DNA from: GMQP-bins7 sp963736295
GTDB taxonomy: Bacteria; Actinomycetota; Thermoleophilia; Gaiellales; Gaiellaceae
Length of the DNA: 64,000 nt
Reading direction: 5' to 3'
Assembly: GCA_963736295.1 (NCBI GenBank)
Contig: CAVTOH010000004.1
Location: 186,001-250,000 of the forward strand
Below the pieces are notes generated by a model. It worked only from the letters and a program-made list of their open reading frames with translations, did no database searches and was not told the origin of the DNA. Of this stretch, positions 16,911 through 25,925 are shown piece after piece. How positions within the stretch are numbered: position 1 is the first letter of the stretch; each line of letters starts with the position of its first letter. Both the position numbers and the translations under genes were made by a program.

Positions 16911-18386
16911 ATGACCGATCCCTGGTGGCGCGGCGGCGTCATCTACCAGATCTACCCGCGCTCGTTCGCGGACTCGAACGGCGACGGCATCGGCGACCTC
17001 GCCGGTGTCGTCGAGAAGCTCGACTACCTGACGTGGCTCGGCGTCGACGGGATCTGGCTCAACCCTATTCACCCGTCGCCGAACGTCGACTGGGGCTACG
17101 ACGTCTCCGACTACCTCGGAGTGCATCCGGACCTGGGCACGATCGAGGATCTCGACAAACTCGTCTCGGAGGCGCGGCGGCACGGGATCCGCGTGCTCCT
17201 CGACCTCGTGCCGAACCACACCTCGGACCGACATCCGTGGTTCGGGGAGCGGCCCGACTTCTACGTCTGGTCGGAGGAGATCCCGAACAACTGGCAGTCG
17301 ATCTTCGGCGGCGGCTCGGCGTGGGCCTTCGACGCCGGGCGCGGCCAGTACTACCTGCACAACTTCGCCCCCGAGCAGCCGGATCTCGACTGGTGGAACC
17401 CGGCCGTCCGTGCCGAGTTCGAGCGTATCCTCCGCTTCTGGTTCGACCGTGGCATCGCCGGCTTCCGGATCGACGTCGCGCACGCGCTCATCAAGGACAA
17501 GGAGTTGCGCGACGACCCCATTCTCCCGGGTGTTGGCCTGCGGCGCCGGTACTCGATGCACCGGCCGGAGACCCACGGAATCCTGCGCGAGTGGCGCTCG
17601 CTGGCAGAGGCCTACGACCCGCCGCGCATCCTCCTCGGCGAGGCGTACACGCTCGAGGTCGACGAGTGGGTCGAGTACTACGGGCGCGACGACGAGCTCC
17701 AGCTCGCGTTTGCCTTCATGCTCGCCCACGCCAACTTCGACGCCGACGAGATGCGAGAGGTCGTTGCGACCGTCGAGCGCGCCCTGCCCGCGACCGCCTT
17801 GCCGTGCTGGACCGGCTCGAATCACGACCTGGGCCGGCTCGCTACACGGTGGTGCAACGGCGACGAGCCGCTCGCACGCTGTGCTCTCTTGCTGCTCCTG
17901 ACGCTGCGTGGAACGCCGTGCCTCTACTACGGGGATGAGCTCGCGCTGGCCGCCGGGGACGTCCCGCCGGAGCGGATCGTCGACTGTGCCACGCCGTCAC
18001 GCGATCCCGGCCGCACGCCGATGCCGTGGACGGCCGAGGGAGGCTGGAGCGACCCCTGGCTCCCGCTCGCCGACACGAGCCGGAACGTCGAGGATCAGCA
18101 CGCCGACCCAGGCTCGACAATCAATTTCACGCGCGACCTGATCGCGCTCCGACGCAGACTGCCGAGCCTCCAGACGGGCGGGTACGCCGAGCTCCCATCG
18201 CCTCCCGGTTCCTGGGCGTGGCGCCGCGCTGACGACGTCATCGTCGCCCTCAACTTCGGCCCGGCCACGGTCGAGATCGAGGGCGTCACGGGTTCGATCG
18301 TGCTCGGCACGACTCGCGAACGTGAGGGCGGCGAGATCGTCGGGCGGCTTCCGCTCGCTCCACACGAAGGCGTCGTCGTGCGATGA
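16911..18386 (+). CDS. GH13 alpha-glucosidase (oligo-1,6-glucosidase type)
   Basis: 491 residues. Retaining glycosidase acting on alpha-glucosides or oligosaccharides in the cytoplasm (no signal peptide). The conserved GH13 regions are all present: LDLVPNHTS (region I), GFRIDVAHAL with the nucleophile Asp (II), LLGEAYT with the acid/base Glu (III) and WTGSNHDLGR (IV, where the usual NHD is intact). The QPDLDWWNPAVRAE segment is typical of alpha-glucosidases and trehalose-synthase relatives. A short C-terminal beta domain ends at HEGVVVR. Its TGA overlaps the ATG of the next gene. Exact substrate unknown. Confidence 0.93.
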   Translation: MTDPWWRGGVIYQIYPRSFADSNGDGIGDLAGVVEKLDYLTWLGVDGIWLNPIHPSPNVDWGYDVSDYLGVHPDLGTIEDLDKLVSEARRHGIRVLLDLVPNHTSDRHPWFGERPDFYVWSEEIPNNWQSIFGGGSAWAFDAGRGQYYLHNFAPEQPDLDWWNPAVRAEFERILRFWFDRGIAGFRIDVAHALIKDKELRDDPILPGVGLRRRYSMHRPETHGILREWRSLAEAYDPPRILLGEAYTLEVDEWVEYYGRDDELQLAFAFMLAHANFDADEMREVVATVERALPATALPCWTGSNHDLGRLATRWCNGDEPLARCALLLLLTLRGTPCLYYGDELALAAGDVPPERIVDCATPSRDPGRTPMPWTAEGGWSDPWLPLADTSRNVEDQHADPGSTINFTRDLIALRRRLPSLQTGGYAELPSPPGSWAWRRADDVIVALNFGPATVEIEGVTGSIVLGTTREREGGEIVGRLPLAPHEGVVVR

Positions 18387-18928
18387 GGCTCGCCGCCGCA
18401 GCGTCGTTGGCGGCGCTCGCCCTTGGTCTCGGCGCCGCCGGTTGCTCAGTCGGCGACGACGTGGCGGCAGACCTTGACACGGCGAGGAAGTCCGAGGAGC
18501 TTCCGCTCTACTGGGTCGGCGAGGAGTTCGAGGGCCTGGAGCTTGCGCATGTCGCTACGGGTGGAACCGCAGCCACGTTCATCTACGGAACCTGCGAGAT
18601 CACGGGCGACCACGGCTGCGCGCCCCCGCTCCAGATCCAGATCTTCCCGCTCTGCTTCCACCTGGACGTCGCTACCGCCAACGATCGGTGGGAGCGTCGG
18701 ACGATTCGAGGGGCACCGGTCGGCATGCTCGACTCTGCGCCGTTGATGTTCACCGAGCGGACGCAGATCAAGATCTATCGAGGGCAGGGCTCCAACCCGG
18801 GGATGGCGCTCCGAGCGCTACGCGCCCTGCGCTCGCTGAACGACGTCCAGCCGCGGATCGGCCGGGTCGGACCGATTCCGGCGCCGCCGCCGGGCGTGCT
18901 CGATGGCACGGCGCCGTGCCCGGGATAG
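18383..18928 (+). CDS. Small lipoprotein of unknown function
   Basis: 181 residues. The signal sequence ends in a lipobox (LGAAGC, Cys at about 21), so it should be lipid-anchored on the outer face of the membrane. The mature part has four further Cys (CEITGDHGCAP, LCFHL and the C-terminal CPG), which may form disulfides, and a Pro-rich tail (GPIPAPPPGV). No family recognised. The start overlaps the GH13 stop (ATGA), so the two are cotranslated, although the GH13 enzyme is cytosolic. It ends 4 bp before the convergent pyrG. Confidence 0.7.
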   Translation: MRLAAAASLAALALGLGAAGCSVGDDVAADLDTARKSEELPLYWVGEEFEGLELAHVATGGTAATFIYGTCEITGDHGCAPPLQIQIFPLCFHLDVATANDRWERRTIRGAPVGMLDSAPLMFTERTQIKIYRGQGSNPGMALRALRALRSLNDVQPRIGRVGPIPAPPPGVLDGTAPCPG

Positions 18929-18932
18929 GCCC

Positions 18933-20564
18933 CTAGCTCGCTGCCGCGCGAACGCCCTCGCGAGAGCGAGCCCGCTCGAGCGCTGCACCGACGAAGTCGC
19001 GGAAGAGCGGAGCTGGGCGCGTCGGCCGCGACTTGAACTCCGGGTGGAACTGGCTCGCGACGAACCAGGGGTGGTCCGGAAGCTCGACGACCTCGACGAG
19101 GCGACCGTCCTGGAACGTGCCCGAGACGACGAGGCCGGCTTCGGTGAGCCGCGGCCGGAGCTCGTTGTTGACCTCGTAGCGGTGGCGGTGCCGCTCGTGG
19201 ACCACGGGCTCGCCATAGGTCTCGAGTGCGCGGGTCCCTTCCGCGAGCTCGACCGCCTGCGCGCCGAGACGCATCGTGCCGCCGAGGTCCTCGATCTCCT
19301 TCTGCTCGGGGAGGAGGTCGATCACCGGGAACGGCGTCTCGGGGTCCATCTCCGTCGAGTTCGCTCCCTCCATGTCGGCCACGTGCCGCGCGAACTCGGA
19401 GACGGCGACGTGCATGCCGAGGCAGATGCCGAGATACGGGATCTCGCGCTCGCGTGCCGCGCGACACGCGAGGATCTTTCCTTCCCAACCGCGAGAGCCG
19501 AACCCGCCAGGGACGAGCACGCCGTCCACCTGCTCGAGCTCGCGAACAGCCTCCTCGTACGACATGTGCTCCGCGTCGACCCAGCGGACCCTGACGCGCG
19601 CACCGTGGTGGACGCCTGCGTGCTTGAGGGCCTCGTGCACCGAGAGGTAAGCGTCGTGGAGCTTCACGTACTTCCCGACCAGGGCGATCTCGACCTCGTC
19701 GTCGAGCGCGCGGGTGCGCTCGGTGAGCTCGCGCCACTCGCCCAGGTCGGCCTGCTGAGCCTCGAGCCCCAGTTTCTCGCAGACGAGAGCGTCGAGGCCC
19801 TCCGCCTGCAGGACTTCCGGGACGACGTAGACGTCCGGGACGTCGGGCGCCGCGACGACGGCCTTGAGGTCCACGTCCGCGAAGAGCGCGATCTTGTCGC
19901 GGATGTCGTCCGAGAGCGGCTCGGTCGAGCGGCAGACGACGATGTCGGGGTGGATACCGATGCGGCGGAGCTCGTTTACCGAGTGCTGCGTCGGCTTCGT
20001 CTTGAGCTCACCGGCGGCCGGGATGAACGGCACGAGCGTCACGTGCAGGTAGACGACGTTCTCGTGCCCGACCTCCCGCCGGAACTGGCGGATCGCCTCG
20101 AGGAACGGCAGCGACTCGATGTCGCCGACGGTCCCGCCGATCTCGGAGATCACGACGTCGGCCGGCATCACCTTCTCGGCGCGACGGATGCGTGCCTTGA
20201 TCTCGTTGGTGATGTGCGGAATCACCTGGACGGTCGCTCCGAGGAACTCGCCCTTCCGCTCCTTGCGCAGCACGGTGTCCCAGATCGCGCCGGCCGTGTG
20301 GCTCGCGTTCCTCGAGAGGTTCTCGTCGATGAAGCGCTCGTAGTGGCCGATGTCGAGGTCCGTCTCGGCGCCGTCCTCGGTGACGAAGACCTCGCCGTGC
20401 TGGAACGGGCTCATCGTCCCCGGATCGACGTTCAGGTAGGGGTCGAACTTCTGCGCGCTGACGGAAAGGCCGCGCGCTTTGAGAAGGCGTCCGAGCGATG
20501 CCGCGACGATCCCCTTGCCGAGCGCGGACACCACTCCACCCGTGACGAATACGAACTTGGCCAC
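18933..20564 (-). CDS. pyrG: CTP synthase
   Basis: 543 residues. Converts UTP to CTP using glutamine and ATP. The N-terminal synthetase domain starts KFVFVTGGVVSALGKG and contains SGTVGDIES-like EIGGTVGDIESLPFLE; the C-terminal class I glutaminase has the nucleophile in GICLGMHVAVSEFAR (Cys replaced by no other residue) and FHPEFKSRP. I chose GTG 20564 (family N-terminus) over TTG 20573 because TACGGT (complement of 20573-20578) ends 8 nt before the GTG. It follows recN at a 44-nt gap but seems to have this promoter of its own. Confidence 0.96.
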   Translation of the reverse strand: MAKFVFVTGGVVSALGKGIVAASLGRLLKARGLSVSAQKFDPYLNVDPGTMSPFQHGEVFVTEDGAETDLDIGHYERFIDENLSRNASHTAGAIWDTVLRKERKGEFLGATVQVIPHITNEIKARIRRAEKVMPADVVISEIGGTVGDIESLPFLEAIRQFRREVGHENVVYLHVTLVPFIPAAGELKTKPTQHSVNELRRIGIHPDIVVCRSTEPLSDDIRDKIALFADVDLKAVVAAPDVPDVYVVPEVLQAEGLDALVCEKLGLEAQQADLGEWRELTERTRALDDEVEIALVGKYVKLHDAYLSVHEALKHAGVHHGARVRVRWVDAEHMSYEEAVRELEQVDGVLVPGGFGSRGWEGKILACRAAREREIPYLGICLGMHVAVSEFARHVADMEGANSTEMDPETPFPVIDLLPEQKEIEDLGGTMRLGAQAVELAEGTRALETYGEPVVHERHRHRYEVNNELRPRLTEAGLVVSGTFQDGRLVEVVELPDHPWFVASQFHPEFKSRPTRPAPLFRDFVGAALERARSREGVRAAAS

Positions 20565-20608
20565 GGGATCCAACCGTACCAGGCTCGGGGGTCGGACGGT
20601 TTCTCGGT

Positions 20609-22240
20609 CTAGGTCTCTGTCAGCGACGTGATGAACTCTGCGCCGCCGGCCATGCGCTCCAGCTCCTCGCGGCGGACGAGGTCGTCGAGCTCCTCGATGC
20701 GCGTGTGCGTCGGGTCCCCGGGCAGCTTCTCGACGCGGAAGTGACTCTCCGCGACGCTCGCGATCTGCGGGAGGTGCGTGATGGTGATGACCTGCGCGCG
20801 CTCCGCGAGCCGCTGCAGCGTCTCGGCGACCGCATGGGCCGTGACGCCCCCGATCCCGGCGTCGATCTCGTCGAACACGAGCGTCTCGCCGCCCGCGACG
20901 GCCGCGAGGGCCAGCGCCACGCGAGAGAGCTCTCCGCCCGACGCCGTCTCGGCGACGGGGCCGAACGGCAGCCCGGCGTTCGGCCTGATGAGGAACGAGA
21001 CCTCGTCCGCGCCCGTCGGGCCTGGATCGCGCTCGCGCAGCTCGACGCGGAACTCTCCCTCGCCCATCCCCAGCCCGTGCAGCTCGGCGGCGACCGCGTT
21101 CTCGAGTGCCGAGGTGTGAGCCTGGCGCGTGCCATTGAGGTCGGCGGCGAGCGCCGCCACTTCTGCTTCGGCTTTCGAGAGCGCCTCTGCGGCCGCGGCG
21201 ACCGGATCCCGGCCGGCTGCCGCGTCGTCGACCTCCTGCCTCGCGGCTTCGGCGCGCTCGAGCAGCTCGGCGAGTGACTTCGCGTCGAAGCGGCGCTTGA
21301 GGTCGGAGATGCGCTCGAGCCTGCTCTCGACGTCCTCCAGGAGCGCCGGGTCGGCGTCGAGGGAGGCGAGGAAGCGGTGAAGATCGCTCCCGGCCTCGCG
21401 CAGGCGCAGCGTCACGTCGCGGAGCTCCGCTGCGATGGGCTGGAGCTCGGGCGCCAGCCGCTCGAGGGGCGCCAGCACGCGCTCGGCGCGAGCCGCGAGC
21501 TCCGTCGCTCCCTCACCGTCGTCCGGGGCGATCGCCCCGGCTGCCTCAGCCGCTGCCGCCCCCAGCTCGGAGACGTGCAGGAGCCGGTCGCGCTGGGCCC
21601 GCAGGTCGTCCTCGTCGCCGGGGGTCAGACCCTCCGTTCCCACGACGAGCGCCTCGAGCTCGGCGAGTCGAGTCGCCACCGCATCGGCGTCACGCGCGAG
21701 CTCGTCGTGTCGGCGGCGTGCCGCCAGGAGCTCGCGCCAGGCGAGCGCCGCCTGTCGACGCCGTTCGAGCTGCTCGGGGCCTGCAAACGCGTCGAGGACG
21801 TCGAGCTGGAACGACGGACGCGCGAGTCGGCGCTGCTCGAACTGGCCGGACATGGCGATCAGCCGCTCGGCAGCTGCGGCGAGATCCTCGCGCGCGACCG
21901 AGCGGCCCCATGCGTACGCCCGCGTGCGACCGTCTCCGAACACGCGCCGCGCCAGGACGAGACCTGCTTCGCCCTCCGGACGGAGCTCGGCGAGACCCGC
22001 GATGTCGTCCTCGTCGAAGAACCCGGCGGGGACGTCCAGCTCCGCCTCCACGTACGCCTCTCCGGCGGCCGTCCCGACCGCCGCAGCGTCGGCGCGCGCT
22101 CCGAGAAGGAGTCCGATCGCCTGCGCGAAGATCGTCTTCCCCGCCCCTGTCTCGCCCGTCACCGCGTTCAGGCCGGGGCCGAGCTCGAGCTCCGCCTCGC
22201 GGATGAGGACGAGGTTCTCGATGCGGAGCCTACGAAGCAA
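20609..22240 (-). CDS. recN: DNA repair protein RecN
   Basis: About 543 residues, an SMC-like ATPase acting in double-strand break repair. Walker A is TGETGAGKT near the N-terminus, followed by long Glu/Arg/Ala coiled-coil arms, the ABC signature TASGGELSRVALALA, and Walker B TLVFDEIDAGIGG with THLPQIA after it. The family N-terminus is LRRLRIENLVLI, so I chose the TTG at 22240, which overlaps the nadK stop by 11 nt. The upstream frame is antisense-like. It is downstream of nadK and tlyA in the same operon, an arrangement common in Gram-positive bacteria. Confidence 0.94.
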   Translation of the reverse strand: MLRRLRIENLVLIREAELELGPGLNAVTGETGAGKTIFAQAIGLLLGARADAAAVGTAAGEAYVEAELDVPAGFFDEDDIAGLAELRPEGEAGLVLARRVFGDGRTRAYAWGRSVAREDLAAAAERLIAMSGQFEQRRLARPSFQLDVLDAFAGPEQLERRRQAALAWRELLAARRRHDELARDADAVATRLAELEALVVGTEGLTPGDEDDLRAQRDRLLHVSELGAAAAEAAGAIAPDDGEGATELAARAERVLAPLERLAPELQPIAAELRDVTLRLREAGSDLHRFLASLDADPALLEDVESRLERISDLKRRFDAKSLAELLERAEAARQEVDDAAAGRDPVAAAAEALSKAEAEVAALAADLNGTRQAHTSALENAVAAELHGLGMGEGEFRVELRERDPGPTGADEVSFLIRPNAGLPFGPVAETASGGELSRVALALAAVAGGETLVFDEIDAGIGGVTAHAVAETLQRLAERAQVITITHLPQIASVAESHFRVEKLPGDPTHTRIEELDDLVRREELERMAGGAEFITSLTET

Positions 22241-23033
22241 AGCTCTGCCGGTAGCGCCGGACGAACGTCGCCTCGGGCAGCGTCGCGAGCAGCGACCGCT
22301 CGGCACCGAGCCGGACGACTGCGCGGTCGCCGGGACCGAGCGTCGAGACGCGATGGCCGTCGACCAGCACGGCTGCACCGACGTCCTGCGTCCGGCTCCA
22401 GATGATCACGTCGTCAGCCGGCGGAATGACGATCGGGCGCGCGTGGAGCGAGTGCGCGGCGACGAAGGTCAGCGCGATCGCCTCGAGCCCCCACATGAGC
22501 ACGGGCCCGCCGTTCGAGAGGTTGTAGGCGGTCGACCCGGACGGCGTCGAGCAGATGATCCCGTCGCACGGCTGCCGCCCGAGCTCCTCGCCGCCGACCG
22601 CGAGCTCGAGCTCGACCATGCGGCCGAGCTCTGCGCTCGCGACCACGACGTCGTTCACGGCGCGTCCGCTCCCGTCGGGATGCTCGACCTCGAGCGTCGG
22701 GAGCTCGACCACCTCGTACTCACCCGCGAACACGCGTGCCATCCCCGCCTCGAGGTCGCGACGGGGCATGGAGCTCAGGAAGCCGACTCTCCCGAAGTTC
22801 ACGCCGATCGCGGGGATGCCGGTGCCGAGGAAGCGTGTCAGCGCGCGCAGGACTGTCCCGTCTCCGCCCAGGACGACCGCGAGGTCTGCGCTCTCCACGT
22901 CTGGAGTCGCCTCCACGCCGTGCTTCTCGGCCTCGTCGGTCGGGAAGAGGAGCTCCACGCCGTGCTCGGCGGCGACGGCCTGCAGGCGCGCGAGCCCGGC
23001 GCCGATCTGCCCGGTCTTGCCGTGCGTCATCAC
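22230..23033 (-). CDS. nadK: NAD kinase
   Basis: 267 residues. ATP-dependent phosphorylation of NAD to NADP. The GGDGT motif (VVLGGDGTVLRAL), NFGRVGFLSS and CSTPSGSTAYNLSNGGP are diagnostic. Two adjacent starts, GTG 23033 and ATG 23030, are possible. It lies 29 nt after the tlyA stop, and its own stop is inside the start region of recN. Confidence 0.95.
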   Translation of the reverse strand: MMTHGKTGQIGAGLARLQAVAAEHGVELLFPTDEAEKHGVEATPDVESADLAVVLGGDGTVLRALTRFLGTGIPAIGVNFGRVGFLSSMPRRDLEAGMARVFAGEYEVVELPTLEVEHPDGSGRAVNDVVVASAELGRMVELELAVGGEELGRQPCDGIICSTPSGSTAYNLSNGGPVLMWGLEAIALTFVAAHSLHARPIVIPPADDVIIWSRTQDVGAAVLVDGHRVSTLGPGDRAVVRLGAERSLLATLPEATFVRRYRQSFAS

Positions 23034-23062
23034 CGCCGCGCGCGCGACGACCTTCGAGTCCT

Positions 23063-23828
23063 CTAGAGCCCGACGGCCTCGGCGATCCAGCGGTTGATGT
23101 CATCAGGAGTGGCTCGAGGCGGGCGGTTGACGAGATGGAGGAAGAACTCCCGGTTTCCCTTCGGCCCGGGCAGTCCTGAGTCTACGACTCCGGCCGTGTC
23201 GCCACCCCACTCGCGCGCGTGTTCGGCGACGGTTCGGAGCGTCTTTTGCCACACCTCCGGGTCGCGGACGACGCCCTTGCCGACATCGGCACGACCGGCT
23301 TCGAACTGCGGCTTGACGAGGACGAGCGCCTCCCAGCCAGGTTGCGCGAGCGCGAGCACGGGCGGCAGGGCCTTCGTGACGCTGATGAACGAGACGTCGC
23401 AGGTGACGAGCTCCGGCGGGAACGGCAGCTCGGTGAGGCTTCGCGCGTTCGTACGCTCCAGCACCGCAACCCGCGGATCGGCACGGAGCCGGGGATGCAA
23501 CTGGCCGTAGCCGACGTCGATCGGCGATCACACGCGCGGCCCCCGCCTGGAGCAGGCAGTCGGTGAAGCCACCCGTGGACGCGCCTACATCGGCGCAGTC
23601 GCGGTCGTCGACGTGAATGTCGAACGCGTCGAGCGCGTTGCGGAGCTTCTCGCCTCCCCGCGACACGTAGCGCGGCGGGCTCTCGACGTGAACCTCGAGG
23701 CTCTCGTCGACCTGCTCTCCCGGCTTCGAGTGACCCGGCACGAGGCCGGCGAGGACGAAAGCCTGCGCCTGGCTGCGGCTTTCCGCGAGCCCGCGCTCGA
23801 CAAGGAGCGTGTCCAGCCGCTTCTTCAC
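23063..23828 (-). CDS. tlyA: TlyA-type 2'-O-ribose rRNA methyltransferase, one frameshift
   Basis: About 254 residues across two frames. The N-terminal half has an S4 RNA-binding domain (KKRLDTLLVERGLAESRSQA) and SAM motif I (DVGASTGGFTDCLLQAGAARVIA). After an extra base near 23523, the C-terminal frame continues with VGYGQLHPRLRADPRV, DVSFISVTKALPP and LVLVKPQFEAG to the stop. In Mycobacterium this enzyme methylates 16S and 23S rRNA; the same role is likely here. The GTG start at 23828 matches the family N-terminus. The shift lies in a GC-rich context in an otherwise perfect protein, so it is probably an assembly error. Confidence 0.9.
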
Positions 23829-23868
23829 GGGCGAATCATGCTGATCCGCGCGAGTCGAGAGCGGTGCG

Positions 23869-24396
23869 CTACGCGGCGGTAACTCGCCGGGCGCCGACGA
23901 TTCGCTGCCCGTAATGCGAGCGCGCAAGCCGGACGACCTCGACCGTTCTGCCCGAGTACGGCGCATGCACCATCCGCCCGTGGCCGATGTACAGCCCGAC
24001 GTGACCGAGACCCGAGAACACGAGCACATCTCCCGGCCGAAGCTTGGAGCGCGCGACGGCGCGTCCCGTGCGGTACAGCTCGTAGGAGTTGTGCGGCACC
24101 GTGATCCCCACGCGTCCGTATGCCCACCGGACGAGCCCCGAGCAGTCGAAGCCACCGGAGAGCGACGTCCCGCCCCACCGATACGGCACGCCCACCGCTT
24201 TCAACGCCGTCGTCGCTGCGCGCTGCCCGAGCGTCGGCTTCGGCGCTCGGCGCTTCACGTGCCGCTTGACCATAGGTTTCGCCACCGCGTTCGAAGGCTT
24301 GCCGTAGCCGGCGGCGACGAGCGGAAGCGCTGCAGCCGCGACGACGATCGCGGCAAGTACGAGCACGTGCAGAGGTCTGCGGGGGAAGAGTGACAT
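23869..24396 (-). CDS. Secreted NlpC/P60 cell-wall endopeptidase
   Basis: 175 residues. An N-terminal signal or anchor segment (LHVLVLAAIVVAAAALPLVAA), a basic Lys/Arg-rich linker (KRHVKRRAPKP), then a C-terminal NlpC/P60 domain. The catalytic Cys is in GGFDCSGLVRWAYG, the His in GLGHVGLYIGHGRMVHAP. These enzymes cut gamma-D-Glu-diaminopimelate bonds in peptidoglycan stems. The ATG at 24396 is preceded directly by an in-frame TTG. The 116 bp upstream have no recognisable Shine-Dalgarno sequence; the gene is probably part of the ispA operon or has its own promoter there. Confidence 0.88.
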   Translation of the reverse strand: MSLFPRRPLHVLVLAAIVVAAAALPLVAAGYGKPSNAVAKPMVKRHVKRRAPKPTLGQRAATTALKAVGVPYRWGGTSLSGGFDCSGLVRWAYGRVGITVPHNSYELYRTGRAVARSKLRPGDVLVFSGLGHVGLYIGHGRMVHAPYSGRTVEVVRLARSHYGQRIVGARRVTAA

Positions 24397-24512
24397 CAAG
24401 GGGCGAAACGACGGGCTGCGCGAGATGTAGGGGTGGGGGCGCGCGGCCCTGGTCTGTAGACGGCGGGATGGTACCTGGAGAAATCTGCCCCTAAAGGGTG
24501 AACTTGCGTTCT

Positions 24513-25301
24513 CTACGCGGTCCTAACAGTCAATCCCTGGACGAGCTCTGCGAGCACCGACGTGTCGGCAGCAAGAGCGGCCAGCCGCTCGTGTGCGCGC
24601 TTTGCCGCGTGGTCTGCGAGCTCACGGGCCGACTCGGGGCCGTGCCGAGCCACGACGCCGTCCCCGTCGAGGATGTCGTCGACGAGCTGGAAGAGCTGTC
24701 CGACTTCGTCGCCGAACGCACGCCATGGAGCCTGTTCGCTCTCGGGAACCGCGGCCGCCCAGAGCCCGAGCCCCACCGAGGCCGCGAAGAGGCGTCCGGT
24801 CTTCAGCCGATGCAGCTCCGTGAGGTCCACATCCTCGCCCGAGATGTCGCGGTTCTGGCCTCCGATCATCCCGAGCGTCGCTTGCGCGAGCTCCCGCCCC
24901 GGCTCGGGAGTGTCGTAGGAGAGCACGAGCCGGAACGCCTCGGCGAGCAGCGCATCGCCGGCAAGCAGGGCGACGCCGTCCCCGAACGCGACGTGCGCGC
25001 TCGGCCGGCCGCGCCGCTCGTCGTCGTCGTCCAGGGCGGGCAGGTCGTCGTGGACCAGCGAGAACGTGTGCACGAGCTCGACAGCTCCGGCGGCCGGCAG
25101 CGCGTCCTCCACGGATCCGCCCGCGGCGTCGGCGACCGCCAGGCAGAGCACCGGTCGAATGCGCTTGCCTCCGGACTCGAGGGCGTAGCGCATGGTGAGC
25201 TCGAGCGCTCCGAGCTCGGGTGCGAGCGAGACGTTGGCGAGATAGGCCTCGACCGCGTCTTTGAGCTCGCGGGGGCTCCTGAGGTTGCTAGGGGGCTCCA
25301 T
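24513..25301 (-). CDS. ispA: Polyprenyl (farnesyl/geranylgeranyl) diphosphate synthase
   Basis: 262 residues. Condenses IPP with allylic diphosphates. Both aspartate-rich motifs are present: the first as LVHDDLPALDDDD and the second as LFQLVDDILD; GGKRIRP and GGQNRDISGE are also typical. The short spacing in the first motif (DDxxxxDDD) is that of bacterial FPP/GGPP synthases. It starts inside the 3' end of xseB (14-bp overlap), the usual xseB-ispA pair. Product chain length cannot be read from the sequence. Confidence 0.92.
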   Translation of the reverse strand: MEPPSNLRSPRELKDAVEAYLANVSLAPELGALELTMRYALESGGKRIRPVLCLAVADAAGGSVEDALPAAGAVELVHTFSLVHDDLPALDDDDERRGRPSAHVAFGDGVALLAGDALLAEAFRLVLSYDTPEPGRELAQATLGMIGGQNRDISGEDVDLTELHRLKTGRLFAASVGLGLWAAAVPESEQAPWRAFGDEVGQLFQLVDDILDGDGVVARHGPESARELADHAAKRAHERLAALAADTSVLAELVQGLTVRTA

Positions 25302-25509
25302 CCGGACCGGCTGCCTCTGCCAGCGCGCGAGCGTTCGTCAACTCGGCCTCGATCTGCTTCGCGAGCTCCGACAGCTCCGTGATGACATCCACGGCGGCAT
25401 CGGCGTCGATCGTGTCCGCGCCCGCGAGCGCATCGAGCTCCTCGCGGCGCGTGTTCAGCTTCTCGAGCAGCTCCTCGGCGCGGGCGAGGGCTTCGTCGAC
25501 GGAGCTCAC
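25288..25509 (-). CDS. xseB: Exodeoxyribonuclease VII small subunit
   Basis: 73 residues, an acidic helical hairpin typical of XseB (SVDEALARAEELLEKLNT). It pairs with XseA in a single-strand-specific exonuclease. The usual upstream partner xseA is not here; nusB occupies that position, with a 4-bp overlap, and no xseA lies in the window. The identification rests on size, helix pattern and its position before ispA. Confidence 0.75.
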   Translation of the reverse strand: MSSVDEALARAEELLEKLNTRREELDALAGADTIDADAAVDVITELSELAKQIEAELTNARALAEAAGPDGAP

Positions 25510-25925
25510 GGCACGCGATCCTCCTTCGGGCTCTCGTCCCTGGCCCGGTCCTCGCGATCGACATGTCCCAGGATCCCGTTCACGAGCGCAGCGGCGTCCT
25601 CCGACGCGTAGCGCTTCGCGAGCACGACTGCCTCGTTTATCGCCACCTCGGGCGGCACCGTCCCCTCCTCCAGCTCGTAGACACCCATGCGCAGGATGTT
25701 GCGTTCGAGCGTACCGAGGCGATCGGCCGGCCAGTCGTCGGACGATTCGGTGATCCGGCGGTCGAGCTCGGGAGCCCGTTCAGCGACGGCTTCGGCCAGC
25801 GTGGTGGCGAACTCGTCGGGCGTGCCTTCGTACAGAGACGCCAGCGGCTGCCCTGTGAGGTCCCACTGGTAGAGGATGAAGAGCGCGGTCCGGCGTGCGG
25901 CTCGGCGGCCGGTGCCGGCACTCAT
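25506..25925 (-). CDS. nusB: Transcription antitermination factor NusB
   Basis: 139 residues, all-helical RNA-binding protein that with NusE/S10 forms the rRNA antitermination complex. RRTALFILYQWDLTG at the N-terminus, TLERNILRMGVYEL and VAINEAVVLAKRYASEDAAALVNGILG are signature segments. The ATG overlaps the TGA of accC and its own TGA overlaps the start of xseB, both as 4-bp junctions, so translation is coupled along accC-nusB-xseB. Confidence 0.94.
   Translation of the reverse strand: MSAGTGRRAARRTALFILYQWDLTGQPLASLYEGTPDEFATTLAEAVAERAPELDRRITESSDDWPADRLGTLERNILRMGVYELEEGTVPPEVAINEAVVLAKRYASEDAAALVNGILGHVDREDRARDESPKEDRVP

Noticed and set aside
18903..20612. A long open plus-strand frame (about 569 codons) opposite pyrG
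   Set aside because: It is antisense to a perfectly conserved gene, rich in Arg, Asp, Val and Leu, has no family motif; typical of high-GC third-position bias.
24397..24512. Possible c-di-AMP (ydaO) riboswitch before the NlpC/P60 gene
   Set aside because: Such riboswitches often precede NlpC/P60 genes in actinobacteria, but the 116-bp region is too short and I could not find the conserved core; a covariance-model search would decide.
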